Assembly (NCBI RefSeq): GCF_009905375.1
Contig: NC_133657.1
Span: 3,038,001 to 3,102,000 of the forward strand
Direction of reading: 5' to 3'
Length of the DNA stretch: 64,000 nucleotides
Source of the DNA: Apium graveolens
Lineage: Eukaryota > Streptophyta > Magnoliopsida > Apiales > Apiaceae
This document shows positions 23,038 to 34,290 of this stretch, in pieces. Numbering within the stretch: position 1 is the first letter of the stretch; the number at the start of each line of letters is the position of its first letter. A program made the position numbers and the translations under genes. The notes under the pieces are model-generated. The model did not search any database and was not told the origin of the DNA. It saw only the letters and a list, made by a program, of their open reading frames with translations.

Positions 23038-24035
23038 GTAAGGCTGTAAACAAACTGAGCTGTTAGTTAAGCTCGCTCGAGTATGAGTTCGATAAGTTTG
23101 GTTCGACAGTCTAACGAACTTGAATTTGGACTAATTTATTTGTTCATTAAGCTTAACGAACGGACACGTGACTAGAGTTCGACTCGAGTTCGTTCGAGAA
23201 AAAGTGAAAAAATTCATAATTCATAAATTATACTTATCAATTTAAAACCTAAATAGTAAACACTGCAACTGAAAGAAGTACACCAGTACAGGATAAATTA
23301 ATTTTATCCATTATCAGGAATGTTATTACAAAACCCAAAATTAAATGTACCAAACTAAAGAAACCAGCTTGCATATAATATCAACAGATTTATTATTAGT
23401 CTTTGTAACAACAAAACGTTATATGCACTAACGCACATCTCTAATTACTATACCAACAAATAAAAAGTTTCATGCACGAAAATTATAAGAATCTTAAGCA
23501 TAAAAAATTTAAAAATAGTTCCAATAGATATAATATAACCCAACAATCAAAGTGTTTTGAAATTTAAAAATTCAAAGAAGAAGAAGAAGAACTTCAACTC
23601 TTAGCCTAAAATCCTAAAACTTAAGGAGTTTATAATTTAGATTCAATTATAATTAAAGAGGAATAATGTAGGAAATGATCTTCAGCCTCTTACTCTCTCG
23701 AGTCTGGATCTTGTCGGATTGAGTATCTCTCGATCTTGAAGTTTGATTGTTTGAGTGTCGTATTCATCGATCTTGATTCTTGAAAGTCTGAATATTTTAT
23801 TGAACCCTTTTAGTTTTAATCTTTCATGTCTCGGTGTTTTGTATATTTAATTATTAATTTCGATTTATCCAACACATGATATAGAATCAAAAGAGTGTTT
23901 ATATTACCTATGTGGATTGGGCTTAAAAAATAAAGGCCCAAAATACATATATATCAATCTTTGTAACGAGCTGTCCGAATAGTGTTCGGGTTTGAGTTCA
24001 CTTCGATTAGGTTCGCGAACAACTCTTGTTCGGGT
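23038..24035. mobile_element. non-coding repeat replacing the copia RT core
   Basis: The block opens AAGGCTGTAAACAAACTGAG followed by AGCTCGCTCGAG and TTCGTTCGAG words, and closes with mirrored CGAGCTGTCCGAATAG, GTTCGGG and TTCGCGAACAACTC words. This resembles a hAT-type non-autonomous element whose right terminus is lost. The catalytic part of RT and the start of RNase H are missing, so the insertion came with a deletion. Confidence 0.5.
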
Positions 24036-24303
24036 TGAAAGGTTTGGTCGGTGATTTGGGTCTACATCATGATCAAGCGACAGTGTATTGTGACAGTCTC
24101 AGTGCAATATGTTTAGCTAAGGATCAAGTCCATTATGAGCAGGCTAAGTACATAGATGTAAGATATCATTTTCTAAGAAGTGAGAAGAGAATCAAGGTAA
24201 GTAAAGTGGGTAATGTTGATAACCCAGCTGATATGCTCACCAAACCGGTTCCACATAGCAAGTTTCAACATTGTTTGAACTTGCTAAATGTTTGGAGTTG
24301 TTG
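24036..24303 (+). pseudogene. copia RNase H, C-terminal part
   Basis: The frame reads YCDSLSAICLAKDQVHYEQA, KYIDVRYHFLR, NPADMLTKPVPHSKFQHCL and ends at a natural-looking stop (24302-24304). CDS.SAI..A and ADMLTKP are diagnostic of copia RNase H. The upstream half is missing. Confidence 0.9.
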
Positions 24304-24404
24304 ATTGCCCTTTTAGGGAAAAATCTTAGATAACAGAGTTTTTCTGGTACATCGACATTATTACGGTGTACTTGGTACATCTACTTTTTTTGTGAGAGGG
24401 TTCA

Positions 24405-24594
24405 AGTCAAGGGGGACATTTGTTAGAATATGTCTTGAATCGGTAAATGCTTCAAAAGCTGAAATTTTGGGGGTCTCGTTGCCTAGAGAGTATTATATAA
24501 ACTCTCTCGGGCATAATCTAAACGTATGTTATAATCTGTAAAATAATGATAAATAAAACTTTTCTCTTCAGTTTTTTTGTGTTCTTTCTTTACA
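24405..24594 (+). mobile_element. polypurine tract and short 3' LTR of the copia relic
   Basis: AAGTCAAGGGGGAC at about 24404-24417 is a polypurine tract. The LTR starts at 24421 with TGTTAGAATATGTC. It has a TATA-like TATTATATAAAC (about 24490) and AATAAA-like words (about 24551), and probably ends at CTTTACA (24594), about 174 bp. The right end is inferred from the CA rule only. Confidence 0.7.
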
Positions 24595-25170
24595 TTTAGT
24601 GTAACCTTTATTGCTTTCATTATAATGTATGATTGTTCATGATGCTACCATCGAGGTTATGATGCAGGTCGAGTACCCCTAAGGTTATGACTAGAGTCCA
24701 GAGCACTACAAGAGATGACAGATCACAAACAACAACATGGCCGCTGCTAAAACAGATGAAGAAAGAAATATTATTGTGGGCTTATATTCTAATCTATTAA
24801 CTTTGGAACGGATTTTAAATTTTGTATCATAATTTTTTCGGAATATACATACATCATACCTGGTTTTAGTTTTTATCTGCAGAAACATGCCTCAAGCTCC
24901 TGCTGGTCTTCGTATAATTGCAACAACATACTGACAATGACTCAGATAAATATTTTGTTATTTGCCTTTTATTAATGTTAAATGCATATTTGTCTAACAC
25001 ATTTTTCCATCTCGGCCTTTGTTTGCAAAAGCACTGGGTTCACTAAACCTTCAGTTCAGTTAACACCTGTTGTTACTCGGTACGGGGCAACACTCTTATT
25101 TTTATCGATCGGTTTGGTTTTTTCGGTTGCATAATGGTAAGTACGAACTTGTTGATTGGCCATTAAAATA
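24595..25170. other. intergenic spacer between copia relic and gypsy element
   Basis: No gene or clear repeat is recognised. A minus-strand open frame at 24706-24888 has no coding features. The gypsy insertion begins at 25176 next to GTAGT. Confidence 0.4.
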
Positions 25171-25175
25171 GTAGT

Positions 25176-26089
25176 TGTTGTGAGAGGAATTTGATACAAC
25201 ATTCAGGGAGGTTGCTGCTGGAATAATGGAAGAATCACCGAGATTTGGGCCGAAAATCGGGCGTATTGTGAAAAGTTGTACACGCCTGATCTGCCGGAAG
25301 TGGGAGGTGTTTGTGGCTGCGTTTGGACTGAATTTGCAAGGATTCCGAGCGTGGTGGCAGAGTATTTCCCACTCAACCGTGGGGGGTGCCCAGAATTGGT
25401 CTCGTGAGAGCTCCACGGTGTGTTTTGGTAGAGAAACCGAGTGTCTAACCCTTGTAAATGGCCTACATATCCTATATTTATAGGAATCAGGTCCATATGT
25501 AGTTTTATAGCTTTAAGACTCCTTCAAATAGGGATTTCCATGTTTTTACTAAGCCCATAATAGCTTCCAAGCCTTATCCAACTAGGTTTAGGCTTAATCC
25601 AAGGAGTCCTACTTCTAATACACCACTAATCCTTATTTATACATGCAATTATTGTGTTTGTCCATCAAATATATGTACATTCCATACATGTATCGTATAA
25701 ATCCGTTTATAAGTAGTTGTAGATTACTAGGAATCGTATTCTTCTTCCTGACCCGCTATAGAGTCTGTTTCCAACTAAAACTCTACTTACACAAGCCTTT
25801 CACTGTTATCATAATAGCCTGACTAAGTACCATTTCCTGAATACCCCGGTGTCTTAGCATATTATGGGGATCATGGGGTATTAGCCAGTCACTAAATGGC
25901 CCTCCTTATTGCCCCTTATTAATACCCCTCTTAACAGGCCTTAACCAACACCTATATACCCTCACCAAACTAGTCCATTCGGGTCCAATACCCCTACTTT
26001 TTCATCCAGAAAGCCCAATACATTATGTCAATCCATATAATCCCTCTATGGGCCATAAATCCGGGTTAAGGATGATTTTAGGCACAACA
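25176..26089 (-). repeat. left LTR of the gypsy element (3' LTR in element orientation), 914 bp
   Basis: Starts TGTTGTGAGAGG and ends GGCACAACA on the plus strand. It aligns over its length with 46267-47160, sharing for example CCGAGATTTGGGCCGAAAAT, GGATTCCGAGCGTGGTGGC and AATGGCCTACATATCCTATA. One indel (about 25293-25315) is missing from the other copy. Visible divergence implies an old insertion. Confidence 0.92.
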
Positions 26090-26101
26090 ACTACCCCCCG
26101 G
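26090..26101 (-). other. polypurine tract of the gypsy element
   Basis: On the minus strand CCGGGGGGTAGT ends directly at the LTR start TGTTGTGCC, the place where plus-strand DNA synthesis is primed. Confidence 0.7.
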
Positions 26102-26784
26102 TTCCTCGCAACATAGTTTAATCCTTATTTACCCTTTTCAAAGAAATACATAGCTTCCACATTTGGATTCCAAGCTTACATGAGCTAAATCGGCGTAAGA
26201 AACAAGAAACACAATGCCTCGACATATGTACCTCAATCTGAATCCTTAAATGAAATTATTCAATACACTTCAAATCACGTATTCCCCATGCCAGTTCCAA
26301 TCTAGGACTTCATGTCCTTTTTAGCTGTATCATATGGCTTCCAGCCATTTCCCCAAAAGCCATCCATTAACCTTCCAAGATATCATTTTTCATTGTGAAG
26401 TCGATCTTTAGGTTATAATCCTTTATGAATGAATCCCATAAACTCCCGTTGTTTCAAATAGGCATCATATATCCATAATCCTGGGCTGCCAAGATAACTT
26501 AAAAAGAGTGATTAGTAGCATGAGCTAAACAGCTCTTATACATAATGCATGAAACCCATGCATATTAAATGCAAGTATGAACAAGCAAGTAAGAAGATGA
26601 AAGTGTGAATAATTTTGTATAAATATAGATATCCATATCTATTGATGCCTCATCAATCATATTGAACCTTGGCGAACACACTTTTCAAGACAAAGTCACA
26701 ATTTTCAGAGGCTTCCATGGTTCCTTCACCTGGCCTCTTAATATATTGTTTAGTTTTCCATTGATGCCTAGCGTTTGTGGGACT

Positions 26785-26850
26785 TAAATCCTGCCCATGT
26801 AATATGGGACTTTAAAATCCTACCCATGTAAAATGGGAGTTTTAAATCCT
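26785..26850. repeat. 30-bp minisatellite split by the CACTA insertion
   Basis: Units of CTGCCCATGTAATATGGGAC followed by TTTAAAATC occur twice here and resume after the CACTA element at 39608-39665 (CTGTCCATCCGATATGGGAC and CTGCCCATGTTCTATGGGGC). The array was therefore present before CACTA landed in it. Confidence 0.8.
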
Positions 26851-26865
26851 CACTACAAGAAAAAT

Positions 26866-27300
26866 GTCTATCTGCGACCAAGTTTATCGGCGACCGCAAA
26901 ATCAGTAGCTATTATTTTAGATCAGCGACGGGTTTCAGCGACCGCGACCAACTTCATCGCTAACGAGACTTTAGCGACGACTTGAGGTCGCTAATCGGTC
27001 CAAAATATTTAATATTTCTATAAAAAACCGTGAAAAATTGGCGGTAATTTAGTAGCTACCGATTTTTATTTGCTACCGACGTTGGTTGCAGAAAGTGCCA
27101 CATCAGCAACAAAATCAGTGATTGTAATCAGTAGCTAAATCGGAGACCGAATAAAGGCGGAGACCCGTGGCTTTCTGCGACCGAAGTTCATCGCAGGTAA
27201 TTTTTTTATTTTATAATTTGTTTTAAATTTTGGCGCGCTATTTTAATTAGCAACCAAAGCGCATCTGCGACCGAATACAGTCACAAATACCAAATAATTA
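26866..27300. repeat. 5' subterminal repeats of the CACTA element
   Basis: Many copies of GCGACC, GTAGCTA and their complements in both orientations within about 430 bp of the left end. Such subterminal arrays bind the TNPA-type protein in En/Spm. Confidence 0.8.
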
Positions 27301-28020
27301 AAAATATAATTTTTTTAACTATAAATAGTATTTTATTTATATATATATTTTTAAAACAATTTGTTATTAAAAATATATCATAAATTTGTTTTTAATAAGA
27401 AAGAATTAAAATATATATTTTGAAAATTCAGAAAAAAAAATTGACGTAATTTTTTTAGAGACCGGGATACATTTAAAATTGAGTATGCGATTACAGATTT
27501 AAAGTATTTAAAATATTACTTTTATTTAACTATAAATAGTAGGTTATTTATATGTGACATTTTAAATTTAATTAAAATTAAAATTTTAAATAAAATTAAA
27601 AATTTATCTTAAAATTTGTTTTTTTTTAAAAAATTAAAGTTCATTTATTTTAAACTTGGAAAAAAAATTGGCATACTTTTGTTAGCGACACTGAGAAATC
27701 GCGACCGAATATAGTCACATATATCAAATATTAAAAATATTATTATTTAACTATAAATATTATTTATTTTAAAAGGTAAAAATAAAATTGTTTTTAAAAT
27801 TATATCTCAAAAAAAATTATTAAAAATATATTTTTTTTAATTTGGATAAAAAGTTGGCATCTTTTTTTAACGACCCAACAACATCTACGACCGATTAATA
27901 AAAATTTTAACCTTTTGACAATATAAATAGTATTTTATTTTTTTTAATTAAATTATTAATTAAAATATATATCTTAAAATAATTTTTTAATAAAAAATGA
28001 AAATGAGAAAAATGGCGTGA
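27230..28020. repeat. degenerate tandem repeat of about 200 bp, 4 units
   Basis: GCGACCGAATAYAGTCAC or a degraded form followed by TTTAACTATAAATAGTATTT recurs near 27265, 27487, 27700 and 27885. Each unit ends in a GAAAAAAATTGGCATAC-like phrase. The units seem to be an expansion of the subterminal region. Confidence 0.65.
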
Positions 28021-30303
28021 GGGTGTCTCCCGCAAATTTTTACCTGACATTAAGTCATTTTGCCCTATAATATTTTAATGAAAAATCTGTAAATATAAAC
28101 AACTTCAACTTTATTGTGAATAACAATATATCTATATTATTATTTTAAATATATATATATATATATACACATTATGAATTTTAAAAAAATAAAGAGAAGT
28201 ATAAAATATAAATTTAAAATAATTATAGAACAAATTTTTTAATTTGCCAATAACTACTAAAAATTTACCTTTTACAGGACAACTGCTCTCCCAATTGCAA
28301 ATCCACGCAGCACAGGTCTCCAAACCCTCACTTTGATCATTCCATCGGCATACCTCCATGTGCTTACCCATGTAACAGATTTTTCAGTTGTGTATTCTAT
28401 TAGTTAACTCCTCATCTCTCTCTGTATAACTGCTATCGATATTTATGTGTAATCAACATGTACATGTGTCGATTACAACCGATTTGATTACCAAATACAA
28501 TCTCTCCGTGTGTAATCTTTGTCTATCTTGTGTTATACTTGATAATACTTGTAATATGCTTCTGTCAATTTCAAAATATATATGTTATACTTGTGTATAC
28601 TTGTGTGTTTAATCTTTTATATTTGTGGGCTTAAAGTTTGGTACTTTTTTTTATCAAAGTATAGGTTAAAATATCAAAAGAGAATAGTTTGATACTTAGT
28701 ACATTTTTTGTTTGATGTATATGTAACTATGCTAATTTGGAGGAAGTTGCTCACGTGTTTGTTTTTGTAAATTTAATGGGGTTGTGCAATTGTACACTGA
28801 GAGAGGAAGAACAATTGGTCACATATAATGTCATAGGATTGAATACAACAATAACTCCACATTCAACAAGACCTTAACTTCCTTATACATATTAGTATTA
28901 GTAGATGAGAAATTTTCCCCAAGCAAAATTTGTGTCTCCGCCTTTTACAGGTCCGAGAAGAAGATTCTCAATACTCATACGAGTGAACGTCTTGTGAAAC
29001 TATGAATGTCCCTTGTGGCACTATTGGTTCTAATTAGATAAAGAATATCTTGGGAGACACCTTAATGAGAGGACTAAGGAGTGTGATTAATTTTAAGAGC
29101 TGGGATAGGGGAAAAAATAGCCCAGCGTAAATGAAAACCTATTTTACCTAGCTCAGATTTTTGTTTAAACAGCCATATAAAATAACTCACATTCAAAAGA
29201 GAAATTTACATATGCTACCATGAAGCCAGCTTAGCAAGACAAGTTTGGACAGCAATAAAGACCATAATGGATATTTTAGTTCAAAAGGTCTCTTTAGAGT
29301 TAAAGTTTTCCAGTTGCTAATTAATTTAATAGTATTTCTAATCTTACCTCAGGATTTTGTGCAGCCGTACTAGGAACTGGACATGGAAAATTCCAAAACG
29401 CTCTTTAATGACAATAACAAGATTAAATATGATTAAATATGGTGGTGTAACTAGATTTAAGATAGCCGAGAAGATGGTAAAATATGATAATTTTAATGAT
29501 ATTAAATATAGTCTGCCAGTAGTACTACTTTTAATGGGATTGAATTCTTGCACTAATAAGTCATTATATAGTATATTTAAATCTGAATAACCTATTTAAA
29601 ACAGAGAGTTTCTATTTATCTATCTAAAAACACCCGATGTGAAATGCAGCAGCCATTGGATCTCGTTCATAATTGTATCATATTAGCCAACTAATAGTTA
29701 TCAATAGCTGAGAAATAACATATGTTCAGTTAGGTTTCCAAGTCCCTGAGGATTAGCTCAAGTTAAGTGTGTTGAAATCTATACCTGTAATTTAGTGTGA
29801 AGTTGAGAGAATCTAAAGCTGAATCGTTCAGAAAATCATTTAAATCTTCTAGCCTGATTGCTAATTAACACCTTATCAAAATATGTTGTGGTAGTATCAA
29901 ACTATATCTTTGTTTGAGGTACTTAATTCTTCACAAGACTGAAAATTGGATCAAGTGCATAAGATAATATCATACTAGGCATCATTGACCAGAGGACATT
30001 ATGTGCTGACCATTAAAAATAAAGTTACGGATGAAAGATACAATTAACCAAGGTTCAAAATACAACATTACACTATAGATTCCTTTTTTTTTTTGAAAAA
30101 AAAAGAAGAAGTTGCAAACACTTTATTATGTGGGTGTCAAATCATTTTATATGTTAAACATCTCTTTCTCTATCAATATTAGTGGCATTAACATCTCGAA
30201 CAATATCGCGAAAGTTTTTAAATGTCCTATATATGGAACTTGTTTTTTAAGTATGTTAGTTGCAATACAAATGCACCTGTATCTATATAGGTATTGTGAT
30301 ATC
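28021..30303. other. CACTA promoter / leader region, no gene seen
   Basis: AT-rich with (TA)n near 28150-28166. Several open frames (28132-28371 minus, 29344-29590 on both strands) have no domain. The TNP2 gene starts at 30304, so this stretch probably holds its promoter and possibly an untranslated leader. Confidence 0.4.
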
Positions 30304-33300
30304 ATGGAATTTTTCTCGGACCGTACTTGGATGTCACGACGGAAGTCAAATACTCAGATAGGTGCTACGACTGAATTTAGAGCCGGCTGTGAAGTGTTTC
30401 TCGATTATGCGTACAGTCACCCAAAAATTGTGAATGAAAGGAATCAGATTCGATATCCATGTTGGAAATGTAAAAACAATAATTATCTAGACAGAGATGT
30501 GGTAAACTACCATTTACTTGTTGATGGGTTCATGAGAAATTACGAAGAATGTTGGGGGGCACATGGGCAGAAAAGAGATGGTGGCTTCACATCTAATTAT
30601 TCGGGCAGTAGTACTACTTATCATATGGATGAAATGGTTCATGATATTGCAGGGCAAGATTTTGATTGGGAACAAGTTAGAGAACAACCTATGAATTCTG
30701 ATGCCAAGGCCTTCACAAAGTTGTTAGAAGATGTGAGGGAGCCGTTGTGGCATGGTTGCACCAAACACACTAAATTATCTGCAGTGGCGACACTACTGAA
30801 CATCAAGGCTGATCACAACATGAGCCATGAGTGTTTTGAGTCCCTCCTGAAGGCTATTAAGAGTATGTTGCCCGATAATGAAAAATTACCAGATAATTAT
30901 TATTATTGCAAGAAGATGGTGAAGAAGTTGGGTCTTGGATACCAGAAGATTGATGCATGTTTCAATGATTGCATGCTATTTTATAAGGAAAATGAAAAGA
31001 TTACAAAATGCACGGTTTGTGGTCATGATCGGTTTAAGCCAAATAAAGAGGGAGTGATTTCAAAAAAATCATCTATACCGTACAAAATTCTAAGGTATTT
31101 TCCAATAACTTACCGGCTTAAAAGATTGTACATGTCCTCAAGAACAGCTGAACATATGAGTTGGCATGCGAAATCTTCGTCTAAAGATGGAGAACTAAAT
31201 CATCCAGCAGATGGGCAGGCTTGGAAAGATTTTAACAAAACACATCCTCAATTTGCATTGGAACCAAGAAATGTAAGACTTGGTTTGTCCACCGATGGTT
31301 TTAACCCCTTTGGCCACTCAGCTGTTCCGTACTCATGTTGGCCCGTTATTGTTACTCCTTATAATCTACCTTCCTGGATGTGTATGAAACAACCATACTT
31401 ATTTCTCTCTCTCATGATTCCTGGTCCTACAAGCCCCGGAAAGAACTTAGATGTTTACTTGAGGCATCTAATAGATGAGTTGAAAGTACTGTGGAAAGAT
31501 GGAGTACAAACATGGGATGTTTCAATGCAAACAAATTTCAACCTTAGGGCAGCGCTTATATGGACTATAAACAACTTCCCAGCCTATGGTATGTTATCTG
31601 GATAGAGCACACATGGGAAGTTGGCTTGTCCGTATTGTATGGAGCATACAAAGTCTTTCACTCTACAAAAAGGTAGAAAACCTTGCTGGTTTGATTGCCA
31701 TCGTCGGTTCTTGCCTGCAGATCACCCATTTTGAAAAAATAGAGAAAACTTTAGGAAAGGTAAAGTGGAAAATGATAAGCCTTTACCATGACTGTCAGGA
31801 ACGGAGACACGATCTCCTGTGATGAGACTTCCGATCGTCCTATTTGGTAAGAATGATAAGAAAATTAGCGGATTTGGTGAATCACATAATTGGGTTCGGA
31901 CAAGTATCTTCTGGGAATTGCCTTATTGGTCTACAAATTTGATTCGTCATAATCTAGATGTAATGCATGTCGAGAAGAATGTGTTCGATAATGTGTTTAA
32001 AACCGTGATAAATGTTACAGGAAAGACAAAAGATAATGATAAGGCGCGTTTGGACTTGAAAGATATTTGTAAGCGTCCTGCATTAGAGCTTCGGTAGTCC
32101 TCTAATGGTAAGACTGTCAAACCGCATGCAAGGTACACTTTATCCAAAAAGCAAGTTGAAGATGTGTGCACGTGGATTAAGTCCCTGAAACTTTCAGATG
32201 GATATGCGTCAAACATTGCAAGGTGTGTGACGGATAAGACACCGCATGGGAAACTGAAAGGGATGAAGAGTCATGACTGTCATGTGTTCTTGGAAAGACT
32301 CTTGCCTATAGCATTTCGAGATCAGCTTTATAAACCAATATGAGATGCTTTGACGGAACTTAGTCGTTTCTTTAATGACTTATGTTCAAAAACATTAAAT
32401 GAGAAGGACATGTCCATACTTGAAACAAATATCATAGAGATCATATGTAAACTGGAAAAAATATTTCCACCTGTTTTTTTTGACTCTATGGAGCATTTGA
32501 CAATACATCTTCCCTACGAAGCTCGTGTTGGGGGTCCGGTTCAATATAGGTGGATGTACCCTTTCGAGAGGTTGATGGTAATGCTTAAGAGGGCAGTCAA
32601 GAATAGAGCTTGTGTTGAGGGTTCGATATGTGAGGCATACAGTTTTAGTGAGGTATCTATGTTTGTCTCAGACTATTTCCCGGACGAACTCTTGACAAAG
32701 GCCAACCGCGTCTCAAGAAATGATGATGGGGGAAATGTTGAACTAAATGGTAGGCTTTCTATATTTGGTCTATCAGGTCATGCTTATGGAAAAGAAAAAC
32801 GTATTTTCCTATCTGAGACAGATTTACATGCTGCACACACATATATTCTTCTCAATTGTGAGGAGATTGACGAATTTGTGAGGTACACATCACATAAACT
32901 CTTAAATTTATAACCAAATCAGCCTTTCAATGACATGTGATTTATATTTTAATATTTTAATATCTAGATTATATGATGACGAGTTAAAAGTGAAGTGTCC
33001 TGGAATAAATGATAAAGATATTCAAATCAACCGTTATAAAGAATTTTCACGTTGGATAAAGGACAAAGTAAGTTCAATTTAATTAAGCACAATACGAACA
33101 ATTTTTATTAACTATTTACTTAAATTAATTTAATAATATGATAAATTTGTAGGCTTTGACTGAGGGGTCTACACTTCCAGCTAATGTACAAAGCTTAGCT
33201 ATGGGACCAGACATGGACCAAGTAAGTCGTAATGGTTACAAAGTAAATGGTTATGAATTTCATACCAAGGCGTATGGGCATGGTAAAAGGACTATAAACA

Positions 33301-33889
33301 CGGGCTTGTGTTTTTAGGAGATTGTTACAATGAGCTTAGTCATGCCTTTTACGGGGAGTTGGAGGAAATTATAGAGTTGTCATACAAGGGTACATACGGG
33401 GGTTATATTAACTTGTTCAAGTGCCGGTGGTTCGACTCGGAAAAAGAGATATGTGTTGATAGACATGGAATTGTTGATATTGACGTCCACAAGTCTGCTT
33501 ACTCCAACGAGCCATTTGTTTTACCAACTCAAACAAAACAAGTATACTACACTCCTAGTCCTGGTAAAAGGAGGGATAGGCCGCCTTCAGATTGGCAAAC
33601 TATAATTCATACTCCCGCACGCAGATGTGAAGAAGTAGTTAATGGGGAATTTTACCAAGAGGAGATGCTTCGTAGGTCGGATGTAATAAATGTGGACGAT
33701 AATGAAGTAATTCAGTTAGATGGTGGAGATGAACCACATGAAATAGATCCCGAGTTAATATTGGTGCTAGATGATATTGATACAGAAGAAGAAGAATTAT
33801 TGATCGACACTGACTCCGAGTCTGAGTCTGAAGGAGAAGATGGTTATGAATCTAAGCAAGATGATTCTGATTCTGAAACTGAGACTTGA
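30304..33889 (+). pseudogene. CACTA TNP2-type (TNPD) transposase, near-intact but with stops
   Basis: Exons are 30304-32882, 32968-33067 and 33153-33889, with GT-AG introns in matching phase. The start MEFFSDRTWMSRRK and IRYPCWKCKNNNYLDRDVV are the N-terminal zinc-binding part. CTVCGHDRFKP, RLGLSTDGFNPFG and CMKQPYLFLSLMIPGPTSPG belong to the tnp2 transposase core. LPYWSTNLIRHNLDVMHVEK follows, then YRWMYPFERLMVMLKRAVKN and EAYSFSEVSMF (DUF4218), YGELEEIIELSY and NLFKCRWFD (DUF4216), and an acidic tail. In the long first exon one frame holds throughout, broken only by five stops: 31603 (TAG), 31732 (TGA), 31789 (TGA), 32095 (TAG) and 32341 (TGA), each one transition from TGG, CGA or CAG. A one-base deletion near 33310 shifts the last exon. 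Confidence 0.92.
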
Positions 33890-34290
33890 CATTTAATTTT
33901 AAACATTTTAATATAATGGTATAACTTGTTCAAATATTTTAGTCTCCATCAGCTCATTGTTTACTCTAATTTATATTCTTATATAAGACACAATTAACAA
34001 GCAACAGGGAAAACCTTATTGGCCTGATCCTACAATGCTTTTTTGAGGTACTAAGATTAAAAGTTGAATATTAATGCGTCTTTGACCTTTTTTGTTTATT
34101 TCTTGTGCTCATAAGTGTAGCTGAATATAGTAGTGACTTTTTTAATTAAGGTAAATAGTTCTTTTGAGTTGTGCTTCTCTTCAGGTAAAAAATTGTATAC
34201 TAGTTTTCTGAAAACTCATAAATGCCTAATACTTTTATTATTTTATCTCTTTTTCTCTGAATTAGTTTATGTTTAAATATATTTATGCAG

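Larger units (their letters stand above)
18568..24594 (+). mobile_element. Ty1-copia retrotransposon relic with three later insertions
   Basis: Plus-strand order is gag, protease/GAG-pre-integrase, integrase, reverse transcriptase, RNase H, polypurine tract, 3' LTR: integrase before RT marks copia. The 5' LTR is missing, because gag begins directly after Mutator-like sequence. It is broken by an LTR-like insertion at 18976-20225, a hAT-like MITE at 20793-21537 and another repeat at about 23038-24035 that replaces part of RT. The integrase C-terminal to RT junction is also deleted near 22500. Many stops and shifts are present, so it is not functional. Confidence 0.88.

Noticed and set aside
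24701..24712. AGCACTACAAGAGATG resembling a CACTA terminal repeat
   Set aside because: There is no matching inverted end with a 3-bp duplication nearby, and the true element ends are at 26851 and 39606.
25102..25496. Overlapping open frames on both strands in the gypsy LTR
   Set aside because: They lie within the LTR (25176-26089), have equivalents in the right LTR (46238-46561), and show no protein features.
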